DNA of 27,648 nt from Deltaproteobacteria bacterium (GTDB lineage Bacteria > Desulfobacterota > Binatia > UBA9968), in contig VBKX01000002.1 of the NCBI GenBank assembly GCA_005879435.1, forward strand, positions 1-27,648, given 5' to 3'. Both the position numbers and the translations under genes were made by a program. Each line of letters opens with the position of its first letter. Within the stretch, counting starts at the first letter, position 1. Below are positions 7,971 to 16,464 of this stretch, piece by piece. The notes beneath the pieces are model-generated. The model was given only the letters and a program-made list of their open reading frames with translations, did not search any database and was not told where the DNA came from.

Positions 7971-8994
7971 CCGTAGGAAAATGATTCTGGTCAACAGTGT
8001 GCTGCTGGCGCTGTTGGCGCTCTCGATTGTCGCCTGCACTCTGCTAGGACCGGTACGCCTCGACCTCTCGCGAGCTTTACATGATTTGTCTTTTGCGAAC
8101 CCGGACTCGGAAATACTTTTTCGCGCGCGTCTACCGCGCGTGCTCCTCGGCGTCGCTATCGGCGGCGGCATGGCAGCCTGCGGCGTAGTGCTGCAGGCTT
8201 TGCTCGGCAATCCACTAGCATGTCCGCAGATGCTTGGTGTATCGGGCGGCGCTTCCTTGGGTGGAATTTTGGGACTGATCCTTTTCCCCAACTGGCTTCT
8301 GCCCATCGCCGGCGGGCTGCTCGGTGAAATTTCCTGGGTCCCGTTGGCGGCGTTTCTCGGCGCGCTGTGCAGCATGATGCTGGTCTATCGGTTCTCTCTG
8401 TTCCACGGCCGGCTGCATCCCTATCACTTGCTGCTTTCCGGCGTGATTTTTAATTCCTTCATTGCCGCCGTGATTATGTTTCTCAACTCGATCATTGACT
8501 TCTATCAGGCACAAGGGTTGCTCTTCTGGCTCATGGGCAGTCTATCGACCCGCGCTTATCTCACCGTCGCTTTCATTTGGGCCTACATCATCTTTGGTTT
8601 TCTCTGGCTGTGGGCGAAGGGCCTTTCGTTGAATCTGATCACCCTCGGCGAGGAAGCAGCCCTGCAGCTAGGCGTCGAGACCGGTGCGCTGCAGCGCCAG
8701 ATTTTCATTGCATCTTCGTTGATGATCGGCGCCATGGTTTCGGTGAGCGGCATGATCGGCTTTGTAGGTCTGATGATCCCGCATGTCATGCGCCTGATCG
8801 TCGGCAGCGATCACCGGCTCCTGCTGCCCGCATCTTTTCTCGCCGGCGGGATTTTCTTGTGCTGGGCCGACACCCTTGCCCGTATCGCGCTCGCCCCAGC
8901 CGAACTGCCGGTGGGAATCATCACCGCGTTTTTTGGCGGGCCTTTTTTTCTCTTCCTGCTTTACCGCGAAGGCAGAAAATCACTCGCTTTATGA
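7957..8994 (+). CDS. btuC: Corrinoid ABC transporter permease BtuC (FecCD family)
   Basis: A multi-span inner-membrane permease of the BtuC/FecCD family, working with btuF and btuD. The family core starts at a first hydrophobic helix (LLALLALSIVACTLLG), followed by LPRVLLGVAIGGGMAACGVVLQALLGNPLA and LGVSGGASLG. Later come GFVGLMIPHVMRLIVGSDHR and the terminal GIITAFFGGPFFLFLL, all diagnostic. I chose the GTG at 7957 because AAGGA lies about 7 nt before it and the product (345 residues) fits the family. The ATG at 7981 is the main alternative; its upstream AGGAAA is too close. The stop overlaps the btuD ATG by 4 nt. Confidence 0.9.
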   Translation: MKVLDRRKMILVNSVLLALLALSIVACTLLGPVRLDLSRALHDLSFANPDSEILFRARLPRVLLGVAIGGGMAACGVVLQALLGNPLACPQMLGVSGGASLGGILGLILFPNWLLPIAGGLLGEISWVPLAAFLGALCSMMLVYRFSLFHGRLHPYHLLLSGVIFNSFIAAVIMFLNSIIDFYQAQGLLFWLMGSLSTRAYLTVAFIWAYIIFGFLWLWAKGLSLNLITLGEEAALQLGVETGALQRQIFIASSLMIGAMVSVSGMIGFVGLMIPHVMRLIVGSDHRLLLPASFLAGGIFLCWADTLARIALAPAELPVGIITAFFGGPFFLFLLYREGRKSLAL

Positions 8995-9773
8995 ATCCGG
9001 CGATCGAGACCCGCAACCTGTCGTTCGCTTACAAAGATCGAGAGGTGCTTCACGATGTTTCACTCTCTGTCGAACAGGGTGAAATGATCGGCATCCTCGG
9101 TCCCAACGGCTCGGGGAAAACGACTTTGCTCAAGATTTTGTCGGCGGTTTTGAACGGGCAAGGCGAGGTCAGACTAAACGACAGAGACATCGAAGCCTAT
9201 AGCCGGCGTGACTTGAGCAAACTTTTTGCTGTCGTAGCGCAAGAAAGCAGCATGAATTTTCCTTACACGGTCGCCGAAGTCGTCTTAATGGGAAGAGCCA
9301 GTTATCACAGCCCATTCGCTCTCGAAGGAAAAAAAGATCTTGAGGTCGCCCGGGCGACCATGGAACTGACCGATTGCCTGTCCTTCGCCAATCGTTATCT
9401 CCACGAGTTGAGCGGCGGCGAAAAACAACGGGTGATAATCGCGCGCGCCTTGGCGCAGGAACCAGAAATCCTGCTGCTTGACGAACCCTCGGCGTTTCTC
9501 GATCTCAAGCATCAGGTCCAAGTCTTCGAGCTTCTGTGCCGACTCAACCGCGAGCGCGGCATGACCATCGTTGCCGCGCTGCATGATCTCAACCTCGCGG
9601 CGCTGTTCTTTCCCCGTCTGGTGATGTTGCGCGAAGGAAAAATCTACCGTGACGGATCGCCAAGCGAAGTGCTGACCGAGAAAACCATCGATGAGGTGTA
9701 CGGCATCCGAGTCCGAGTCGAACAAGATCCTGTCGCCGGAAAACCGCAACTCTTCATTTGCTCAGCTTTGTAA
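8991..9773 (+). CDS. btuD: Corrinoid ABC transporter ATP-binding protein BtuD
   Basis: The cytoplasmic ATPase that powers BtuC. It has 260 residues. Walker A GPNGSGKTT is at 37-45, the Q-loop at VVAQESS (81-87), the signature LSGGEKQR at about 140-147, Walker B ILLLDEP at 160-166 with Glu165, and the switch histidine His198. The C-terminal extension is typical of the FecE/BtuD/HmuV group. The start was set at 8991 (ATGA overlap with btuC) because similarity begins there; the frame is open upstream only by chance. Last gene of the operon: the next gene points the other way with its stop 10 nt on, and no obvious hairpin terminator is visible between them. Confidence 0.92.
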   Translation: MNPAIETRNLSFAYKDREVLHDVSLSVEQGEMIGILGPNGSGKTTLLKILSAVLNGQGEVRLNDRDIEAYSRRDLSKLFAVVAQESSMNFPYTVAEVVLMGRASYHSPFALEGKKDLEVARATMELTDCLSFANRYLHELSGGEKQRVIIARALAQEPEILLLDEPSAFLDLKHQVQVFELLCRLNRERGMTIVAALHDLNLAALFFPRLVMLREGKIYRDGSPSEVLTEKTIDEVYGIRVRVEQDPVAGKPQLFICSAL

Positions 9774-9783
9774 ACCAGATGAA

Positions 9784-10911
9784 CTAGCGATTCGCCTTCC
9801 TATACCCCAGCGCATCCTGAGCGATGATCATCTTCTGCACGTTCGAGGAGCCTTCAACGATCTGGTAGGACTTGGCGTCGCGGTAATAACGCTCGACGGG
9901 AAACTCAGTCGAATAACCGTAGGCGCCGAGGATTTTCATCGCCGCGTCGGCGGCGAAGTTGGCGGCCTCCGCGGCGCTGTATTTGCCGATGGACGTTTCT
10001 AGATTGTTGGGTTGCTTCTGATCGGCGAGCCACGCCGCGCGATAGACGAGCAGGCGCGCCGCATCTTCATGCGCGACCATCTGCGCGATCAAATCCTGAT
10101 TCATCTGAAACTCGCCGATCTTCTGGCCGAATTGAACCCGCTGATTACAATAACTCACCGCCGCTTCCTTGGCCGCGCGCGCAACTCCCAATGCGCCCGC
10201 GGCGCAATTGAGCCGAGTTTGGTTGAGCTGCCACATGCAAATCTTGAAACCGTCACCCTCGTTGCCCAGCCGATTTGCCACGGGAATCGGAAAGTTGTCG
10301 AAAATCAGCTCCATGGTTTCCAGAGTCCTGCGGGATAGTCCCGATTGATTCCAATCAGCATAAAAAGCCGACATACCGTGATGTTTTTGCGACTTATCGG
10401 TGTAGGCATAAACTAACCCGCCGGTCGTTACCGGCCCGTTGGAAATCCAGAGTTTGCTGCCGTTAAGCAGATAGTTTTCTCCGTCCTGTGTTGCGGTCGT
10501 GCGGAGGGCAGCGACATCCGATCCGGCGTCGGGTTCGGTAATTGCGAAGCAGCCGATGGTCTCGCCCGACACTAGGCCCGGAATAAATTTTTTCTTCTGT
10601 TCCTCCGTGCCAAATTGGAGCAGCGTGAGCGCCGGACCGATTTGCATGTTGATGGCGACACGCATCGCGCTGTGGACGCGCGCAATCTCTTCGGTGACCA
10701 GCACCATGGCGAGAAAGCCGAGACCGTTGCCGCCGTAAGATTCCGGAATCATGGTGCCATAGAAACCCAACTCGCCCATCTTTTTCACCAGATCAGGACG
10801 AAAATTCTTTTCCTTATCATCCTTGGCCGCGCTTGGTGCGATCTCTTTTTCGGCAAACTCGCTCGCCAGATCGCGCACCGCGATGAGCTCTTCCGACAAT
10901 GCAAAATCCAT
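9784..10911 (-). CDS. Acyl-CoA dehydrogenase
   Basis: A flavin-dependent acyl-CoA dehydrogenase that introduces the alpha-beta double bond in an acyl-CoA and passes electrons to ETF. It has 375 residues with the three-part fold. The N-terminal helical domain includes GFYGTMIPESYGG. The beta domain has CFAITEPDAGSDVAALRTTA and LNGSKLWISNG. The C-terminal domain has RVQFGQKIGEFQ, MKILGAYGYSTEFPVERYYRDAK and VEGSSNVQK, with Glu353 in the usual place of the catalytic base. Similarity suggests the glutaryl-CoA or short-chain branch, but the substrate is not decidable. Oddity: at about 10309-10314 the text goes from LSRRTLETM straight to ELIFDNFPIP. The family normally has a further 8-9 residues (a KMG-x-x-S-x-T-like turn) there, so a short in-frame loss is likely. 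A GGGAGGA ribosome site precedes the ATG. Confidence 0.9.
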   Translation of the reverse strand: MDFALSEELIAVRDLASEFAEKEIAPSAAKDDKEKNFRPDLVKKMGELGFYGTMIPESYGGNGLGFLAMVLVTEEIARVHSAMRVAINMQIGPALTLLQFGTEEQKKKFIPGLVSGETIGCFAITEPDAGSDVAALRTTATQDGENYLLNGSKLWISNGPVTTGGLVYAYTDKSQKHHGMSAFYADWNQSGLSRRTLETMELIFDNFPIPVANRLGNEGDGFKICMWQLNQTRLNCAAGALGVARAAKEAAVSYCNQRVQFGQKIGEFQMNQDLIAQMVAHEDAARLLVYRAAWLADQKQPNNLETSIGKYSAAEAANFAADAAMKILGAYGYSTEFPVERYYRDAKSYQIVEGSSNVQKMIIAQDALGYRKANR

Positions 10912-10930
10912 TTATCCTCCCGAGCCACCC

Positions 10931-10994
10931 GAAGATAGAGGATCGAGAATAGACGATGGAAAACACGATCCTCGATCTTCTATCCTCGATCCTC
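10931..10994. repeat. Intergenic direct/inverted repeat of a CCTCGAT-type unit
   Basis: The short gap between the two acyl-CoA dehydrogenase genes is filled by a repeat. Bases 10931-10945 pair with 10966-10980 with one mismatch in 15. An overlapping arm, 10938-10952, pairs with 10980-10994, again with one mismatch in 15. The two right arms are themselves near-direct repeats (tcctcgat units). The right-hand end includes the stop codon of the upstream gene. It could form alternative hairpins in the transcript between the two genes. It may be a dispersed intergenic element; one copy in this window cannot show that. Confidence 0.55.
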
Positions 10995-12106
10995 AAGATT
11001 TCTTTAGCAGGCTGCGCGCAATGATAAGCTTCTGGATCTCCGAAGTGCCTTCATAGATCCGCAATGCGCGCACGTCGCGGTATAGCCTTTCCATAATGCT
11101 GCCTGCGATCAAGCCCTTGCCGCCGTGGATCTGCAGCGCTATCATCGCCCGCGCAATCGTGCGCCCAGGCGGCTTGGTAGACGAGCAAACGCGAGGCTTC
11201 GAGCTCCGTCGCCATTTCCGCGAGCTTGAATTCGATACCCTGGAACTCAGCGATCGGCCGGCCGAACTGCCGGCGGGTTTCGCTGTATTGAACCGCTTCG
11301 TCTAAAGCTCTCTGCGCCAAGCCTACCGCGGCGGCGCCGACGCTGCACCTTAGGAGATCAAGAGTTGCAAAGGCGATTTGCAGTCCTTTGCCCTCTCTAC
11401 CGAGCAGCGCATCTTCACCCACGACGCAGTCTGCAAATTCGATCACGCCGATCGGATGCGGCGACAACAGCTCGGTCTTTTCTTTCACCACGAGTCCTGG
11501 TGTCTTGGCCTCGATCAGGAAAGCGCTGATGCCTTTGCTTTTCTTTTCGGGTTCAGTGGACGCGAAAACGACGTAGCAATCGGCCACGCCTGCATTAGAT
11601 ATAAAGCTCTTCGTGCCGGTTAAGCAGAATTCATTGCCGCGGCGCACGGCGCGCGTTTGCAACGAAGCGACGTCCGAGCCCGCCACGGGTTCCGTTATCG
11701 CGAACGCTGCAATACATTCGCCACGTGCGGTCGGCGGCAAAAAACGATCCCTTTGTGCTCCGTTGCCGGCCAGTGTGATCGGATAGCTGCCCAAAGCTTG
11801 CATTGCGAACATCGTGTCCGTTAACGCGTCGCCGCGCGCCAGCTCCTCACGCACAAGGCACAGATCGCGCGCTTGCACCGTGTTTCGCATCCCGCCAAAC
11901 TCTTCGGGTACGGCATACTTGAGGAATCCGCCGGCGCCGAGCCGGCGCACCCGCGCAATAGCGCGTTGCTCCAAATCGCCGTCTACTCGGTCGCGTGACG
12001 CGATTTCCTGCTCGACCCAGAGCCGCACACGTTCGCGCAATGCTGAACTATCTGTTTCGAAAAACGGCAGTATGGAGTTTTGATTCTCGGCTTTCGAATT
12101 CGCCAT
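10993..12106 (-). pseudogene. Acyl-CoA dehydrogenase, broken near the C-terminus by a deletion with frameshift
   Basis: A second acyl-CoA dehydrogenase. The frame from the ATG at 12106 carries AAFAITEPVAGSDVASLQTRA, LTGTKSFISNAG and TRRQFGRPIAEFQGIEFKLAEMA up to YQAAWAHD. It then becomes an unrelated tail stopping at 11051. In another frame, homology resumes from about 11150 as ARAMIALQIHGGKGL, then ERLYRDVRALRIYEGTSEIQK (the conserved C-terminus with the catalytic-base glutamate), with its stop at 10993. Between the AAWAHD and the ALQIHGG block the family has some 25-30 residues including an EAAMAKLFA helix. Only about 10 residues are coded here, so around 60-80 nt are gone. It begins 1 nt after the SDR stop, in one operon with that gene and the downstream acyl-CoA dehydrogenase. 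Confidence 0.87.
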
Positions 12107-12107
12107 A

Positions 12108-12804
12108 CTAAACCATCACCGCGCCGCCGTCGACGTTGATCGCTTGTCCGGTCATCGCGCCGAGTTTTTCCGAAACGATGAGCATGGCCAGCGATGCGAC
12201 TTCAGCGGGAGCGATCAACCGATTTTGCGGCGCGCTGGCGGCGAATAGTGCTAAAATCTCGCCGACGCTCTTACCGGTTTTTTCAGCCATGATTTTTGCG
12301 TTTTCATGGGTTCGCTCGTCGTCGACGTAGCCTGGACAAATCGCGTTCACCGTAACGCCCAGCCGCGCCGTTTCCAACGCCAGGGAGCGCGTGAGCCCGA
12401 GTAATCCATGTTTTGATCATTGCCGGTAAAAAAACTTTGCAACAATTATAAGCGCCGGTTAGATTGGTCTCCAACGTCTTATCCCACAGATCGTCCGGCA
12501 TGTCCGAAAAGTTTACAGCGCGTGCAATGCCGGCATTGTTGACGAGGATTTGAACCTCGCCCCAGGCGCTTCGAATTTCCGCATCAAGACTTTTCACGTT
12601 TGCTCGCTGCGTCACGTCGCACGGCAATGCGAGCGCTTGACCCCCGTTTAAGGCAATCTTTTCTGCGATCGCATTGAGTTTCGCTTGATTGCGAGCGGTA
12701 ATGGCGACGCGGCACCCCTGCGCGGCGAAAGCCCGCGCCAGCTCGGCGCCCAAGCCCCCGCTTCCACCTGTAATCATGACGACCTTTCGCTCCAAGCCAG
12801 CCAT
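12108..12804 (-). pseudogene. Short-chain dehydrogenase/reductase, broken by a deletion removing the catalytic Ser-Tyr region
   Basis: A Rossmann-fold NAD(P)-dependent SDR, probably a 3-hydroxyacyl-CoA or ketoacyl reductase given the neighbours. From the ATG at 12804 it shows the cofactor motif TGGSGGLG (residues 12-19), CDVT and LVNNAGIA, and reaches FLPAMIK. At 12411-12414 the frame changes, and the other frame reads KHGLLGLTRSLALETARLGVTVNAICPGYV to the C-terminal INVDGGAVMV. The family has about 25-27 residues between MIK and KHG, covering the beta strand with the catalytic Ser and the YxxxK tyrosine. The joint lies exactly on a lysine AAA shared by both ends. The composite is about 232 residues against the usual 255-260. 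The frame is open above 12804, but similarity starts here. As read, the enzyme cannot work. Confidence 0.86.
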
Positions 12805-12917
12805 GCCGACAAAGATAATACATCCCACTGCCCGAAGTACAATCGGGAAGATAGCGCCACTTGTTCTTGAAGAAATTTTTGATAAAGAAAAGCCCTTAGC
12901 GTCCCCGGAGGTACACC

Positions 12918-13988
12918 GTGAAATTCTCAACCTTGTTCCTGATAATGTTTTTGGCGCTGTGGCCGGCACTGTCGATGGCCGAGGACCGACCCAGCGTAAA
13001 CTCTTCCTTTACGTGGCGTGACGCCCAACCGAGCGCCGATTCCGAGCTCGATCGGCTAAACCGAGCCTTTGTTGAGCTCGCCGATCACGCTCGGCCGGCC
13101 ATAGTGCAGATCCGCGTGACCACGCAAGATACAAAAGCAAAACCGGCGCAACCTCTCGGCAGCCGAGGCTCCGGCTTTATCATCGACTCTCATGGCTACA
13201 TCTTGACCGCGCAGCACGTGATCGATAAAGCCAAAGATATTGAAATCCGCTTGGCGGATTCACAGCGCCTACCGGCGCAGATCGTCGCCGCCGAACCTCA
13301 GATCGACGTGGCCATTCTTAAAATCACGACCGATCGAGAGTTGCCGACCTTAGCGTTCGGCGATTCCGATGCGATTCGCGTGGGCGACCTGGCCATGGTA
13401 TTCGGTTATCCCTTCGGTCGCGAAAGTTCGATGAATTTGGGCATTGTCAGCCGGTCCGGGCGGAGTTATCCCGACTCGGCGAGTTACGAATTTATTCAGA
13501 CCGACGCCGGCGCCTATCCCGGCGGAAGCGGCGGCCCGCTGCTCAACAGCAAAGGCAATGTGATCGGCATGATCACGATGGCTTCGGAGCGAGGTAATAT
13601 GGGTTTCGCGACGCCGATCAACGTCATCAAGCGAGTTCTGCCGCGGCTGGCCAACGGCGAGAAATTTGCCTGGGGTTGGTTGGGCGTGCAAATGTCCGAC
13701 GTTTCGCTGGAGCAGGCGAAGATGCTCGGTATCCATCCCGTGAAAGGCGTCGTCGTCAGCTCAGTCCTTCCCGGGCAACCTGCAGCGCGCGGCGGAATCC
13801 AAAAGCAGGACGTGATTCTTGCCGTCAACGAGTCTCAAGTCGATAGCCCGCGCGACGTCGCACGCATGATCGGAGGTCTAGAGGCGGGTAGAGTGGTACA
13901 CCTCACGATCTTGCGCAAGGGCAAAACACTGTTGCTGTCACTTCCTCTCGGCATTCGGCCTGAGGCCACCAATGCGCGCGAAGGCTAG
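12918..13988 (+). CDS. Periplasmic HtrA-like trypsin-fold serine protease with one PDZ domain
   Basis: An exported S1C (DegP/DegS-type) protease. A signal peptide (hydrophobic residues 4-20, likely cut after SMA) precedes a trypsin-like domain with the triad His100 in TAQHVI, Asp130 in IDVAILKI and Ser204 in YPGGSGGPL. The usual NPGNSGGP is changed to YPGGSGGP, an unusual but plausible variant. A single PDZ domain (about residues 250-345) follows, with GWLGVQM and VVVSSVLPGQPAARGGIQKQDVILAV in its core. It has 356 residues, in the range of one-PDZ members. Start: a GTG at 12918 with GGAGG 6 nt before it; no ATG is better placed. It is divergent from the SDR gene and convergent with the lon gene (8 nt apart). 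Confidence 0.88.
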   Translation: MKFSTLFLIMFLALWPALSMAEDRPSVNSSFTWRDAQPSADSELDRLNRAFVELADHARPAIVQIRVTTQDTKAKPAQPLGSRGSGFIIDSHGYILTAQHVIDKAKDIEIRLADSQRLPAQIVAAEPQIDVAILKITTDRELPTLAFGDSDAIRVGDLAMVFGYPFGRESSMNLGIVSRSGRSYPDSASYEFIQTDAGAYPGGSGGPLLNSKGNVIGMITMASERGNMGFATPINVIKRVLPRLANGEKFAWGWLGVQMSDVSLEQAKMLGIHPVKGVVVSSVLPGQPAARGGIQKQDVILAVNESQVDSPRDVARMIGGLEAGRVVHLTILRKGKTLLLSLPLGIRPEATNAREG

Positions 13989-13996
13989 GTTAGCAA

Positions 13997-16355
13997 TCAA
14001 TCCGTCTCTGTGTCGGCCGATTTCTGGTTACCCGAAGCAGCCAGATTTTTTTGCTGCTCGGTGAATTGCCGTAGCTTTTTCTGCACCCGATCGTTCACCG
14101 AGCCGTCGGGATATTTACCCGCGCTGCCGCGCTCGCCTGCCGCTACACCCGTCAATACCTCAATGCCGTCGTCGATCGTGCCGACGGCGTAGATATGAAA
14201 CTTGCCCGCCTTCACGGCATCGACGACGTCTGACCTGAGCATCAGATGACGCATATTGGCGCGCGGGATCATGACGCCTTGGTGGCCAGTCAATCCTTTA
14301 AGCCGGCAGACATCGTAATGACCTTCGATCTTTTGATTGACGCCGCCGATCGCCTGAACCTCGCCGTTTTGGTTGACTGAGCCGGTCACGGCGATGCCTT
14401 GTTTGATCGGAATTTCCGCAAGACTGGACAAGATCGCGTAAAGTTCGGTGGAGGACGCGCTATCGCCGTCGACGCCGTCGTACGATTGCTCAAAACAAAC
14501 CGTGCTCGACAAAGAAAGCGGGGTTTGCTGCGCGTATTTGCCGCCTAAGTAGCCGCCGAGTATCAACACGCCTTTATCATGACTCTTGCCGCTGAGTTTA
14601 GATGACGGCTTACCAAAGCTGAAATCGCCCATTTGGTAAACTGCCAGACCGTTCACTTGCCCGACGGCTGCGCCGTCGACGTCGACCAGGAGAGTTCCCT
14701 CGGCGATCAAGTCCTGTAAACGTTCTTCGATCAGATTGAGGCGAAAGATTTTTTCTGCGATCGCGCGCTCGACATGCTTGCCGGAAACCAGTTCCGCTTT
14801 ATCTTTCTCCGCCCAATAATTCGATTCGATCAGGAGATCGACCGTATCGCTGAAGCGAGTCGACAGCTTGTTTTGGTCCTCAACTTGGCGGGCGCCCTGC
14901 TCGATTATCCTCGCGACGGCTTCGCTATCGAAGTGGCGCAAACCGTCGCGATTGCAATAATCGGCGATGAAGCAGGCAAACGCCGTAATGTTCTCCTGGG
15001 TTCGGTCGATTTCAAAATTGAAATCCGCTTTCACTTTGAAGGTTTCACGAAAATCCGGATCCGCCGACGCCAACGTTCGATATAAGGATGGATCGCCGAT
15101 CATGATGACTTTGGTATCCGTCGGTATCGGCTCGGGGCGAAGACCTTGAGGCGGAACAAAACCGAAAAATGCCCCCGGCTCCTCGATCCTCAGCTCGCGA
15201 TTTTTTATCACCCGCTGGAGCGCCTCCCAGACGCCGGCATTGGAGAGCACGTCGCGGTCGTAGAGGACAAGATAACCGCCATTGGCTCGACTGATCGAGC
15301 CCGCCTTGATCATCGTAAAGTCGGTTATGTAGCCGCCACGTCGGGTTGGTCTCGACGATGATCGGCGGGCCTTGGGTGTCGCTGTTGTCGACAAACACGT
15401 TTACTCGATAGGGTAAGAACGGATCGCCCGGCGCTTCACCGAACTGCATCGCTCCCATCATCGCGTTCGCTGGAACACCGTCAGCGCCTTTGAAACGCCC
15501 CAGGTTCTTGAGAATATGATCGCGCACGCCATCGAGATAGGCGACCACTTTGGCATAGTCGCGATATTTTTCTTTGAGCTCGGCAAGTGGCGCCCGCACG
15601 AGATAATCCGCCGCTTGGGTTTCGGCTGCTTCCAATTTTTCAGCGATCTCTCGTTCGAGTTTTTTACCTTCGCGCAAAGTGTCATCGACCTTCTTCTCGA
15701 TCTCGCCTCGGCTTTCCTCCAGACGTTTTTTTTCCGCAGGCACCAGCGCCATATATTCCGCTTCCTGCATGGGCTTGCCGTCCTTCGTCGGCAGTAGCAC
15801 GATGCCCGACGGCGTCATGCGCAACGAGAAACTGCCGCGGCTCGCTTCCTCGATCAACGCTTCCATCATCCCTTGTTGCTTTTTCTGAATCTGTTCGACC
15901 ATTTCCTGGCGTTGGTGCGCATACTCGTCGCTTTCGAACATCTTCTTGGCCTCGCGCTGCAGGTTGTGAACGAGTTGCTCCATGTCGGCCTTGAGCGCTT
16001 TGCCCCAACCCCGGCGGATCTTCAGAGCCTGGGGCCGATCGGCATCGATAAAATTGTAGACGTAGCACCAATCCTCCGGCGTCGGTGAATCCGCGGCGGG
16101 AGTCATTTTTTGACTGGTGATCTTTTTGAGAAACGCTTTAATGATGCTAGTCTTGCCGGTGCCGGTCAGACCGGTAACGAAAATATTGAAGCCCGGTTTG
16201 TTGACGCCCAGACCGAATTCGATGGCGCGAATTGCGCGCTCTTGTCCGATGAAATCCTCCAGCGGCGTCATTTCCGCCGTGCAGGTGAACGGCAAGAAGG
16301 ACAGATCGCAGCGCCACGTCAGTTTTTCCGGGGGAACTTCAAAACGTATCGACAT
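13997..16355 (-). pseudogene. Lon-family (LonB-like) ATP-dependent protease, broken mid-gene by a short deletion with frameshift
   Basis: An AAA+ protease of the bacterial LonB-like group, with a long coiled-coil insertion. From the ATG at 16355 it shows Walker A TGLTGTGKT and EDWCYVYNFIDADRPQAL. A long charged helical segment (about residues 125-265) follows, then VNVFVDNSDTQGPPIIVETNPT. There the frame breaks (15335-15341). The other frame resumes as GGYITDFTMIKAGSISRANGGYLVL and continues to the protease domain. This has GVDGDSASSTELYAIL (catalytic Ser) and PIKQGIAVTGSVNQNGEVQAIGG (catalytic Lys), and ends at 13997. Between ETNPT and the FG/GG-xx-TDFTM block the family has about 13-15 residues (Y-x-NLFGRIE-like), absent here, so about 40 nt are missing. 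GGAG lies 7 nt before the ATG. About 780-800 residues would be restored. Confidence 0.9.
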
Positions 16356-16464
16356 GTCGGCACTCCTAAGAATTGAGATTGAGCCCGAGAATATGGACTC
16401 GCGAGCGGGTCGTCAACTCCCTGTCGATGTTGAATGGGGGGGTCTTAGCTTCTATACTCCATCG

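Noticed and set aside
9691..10338. Open frames on the + strand opposite the first acyl-CoA dehydrogenase
   Set aside because: They lie antisense to a clear gene, have low-complexity GC-driven composition and resemble no family I know.
12805..12969. N-terminal extension of the SDR frame
   Set aside because: It overlaps the promoter and start of the HtrA-like gene, and similarity begins at MAGLERKVVMITGG.
16117..16464. Long N-terminal extension of the M48 protease frame
   Set aside because: It overlaps the start of the divergent lon gene and would bury the lipoprotein signal. The ATG at 16465 gives a normal signal and lipobox.
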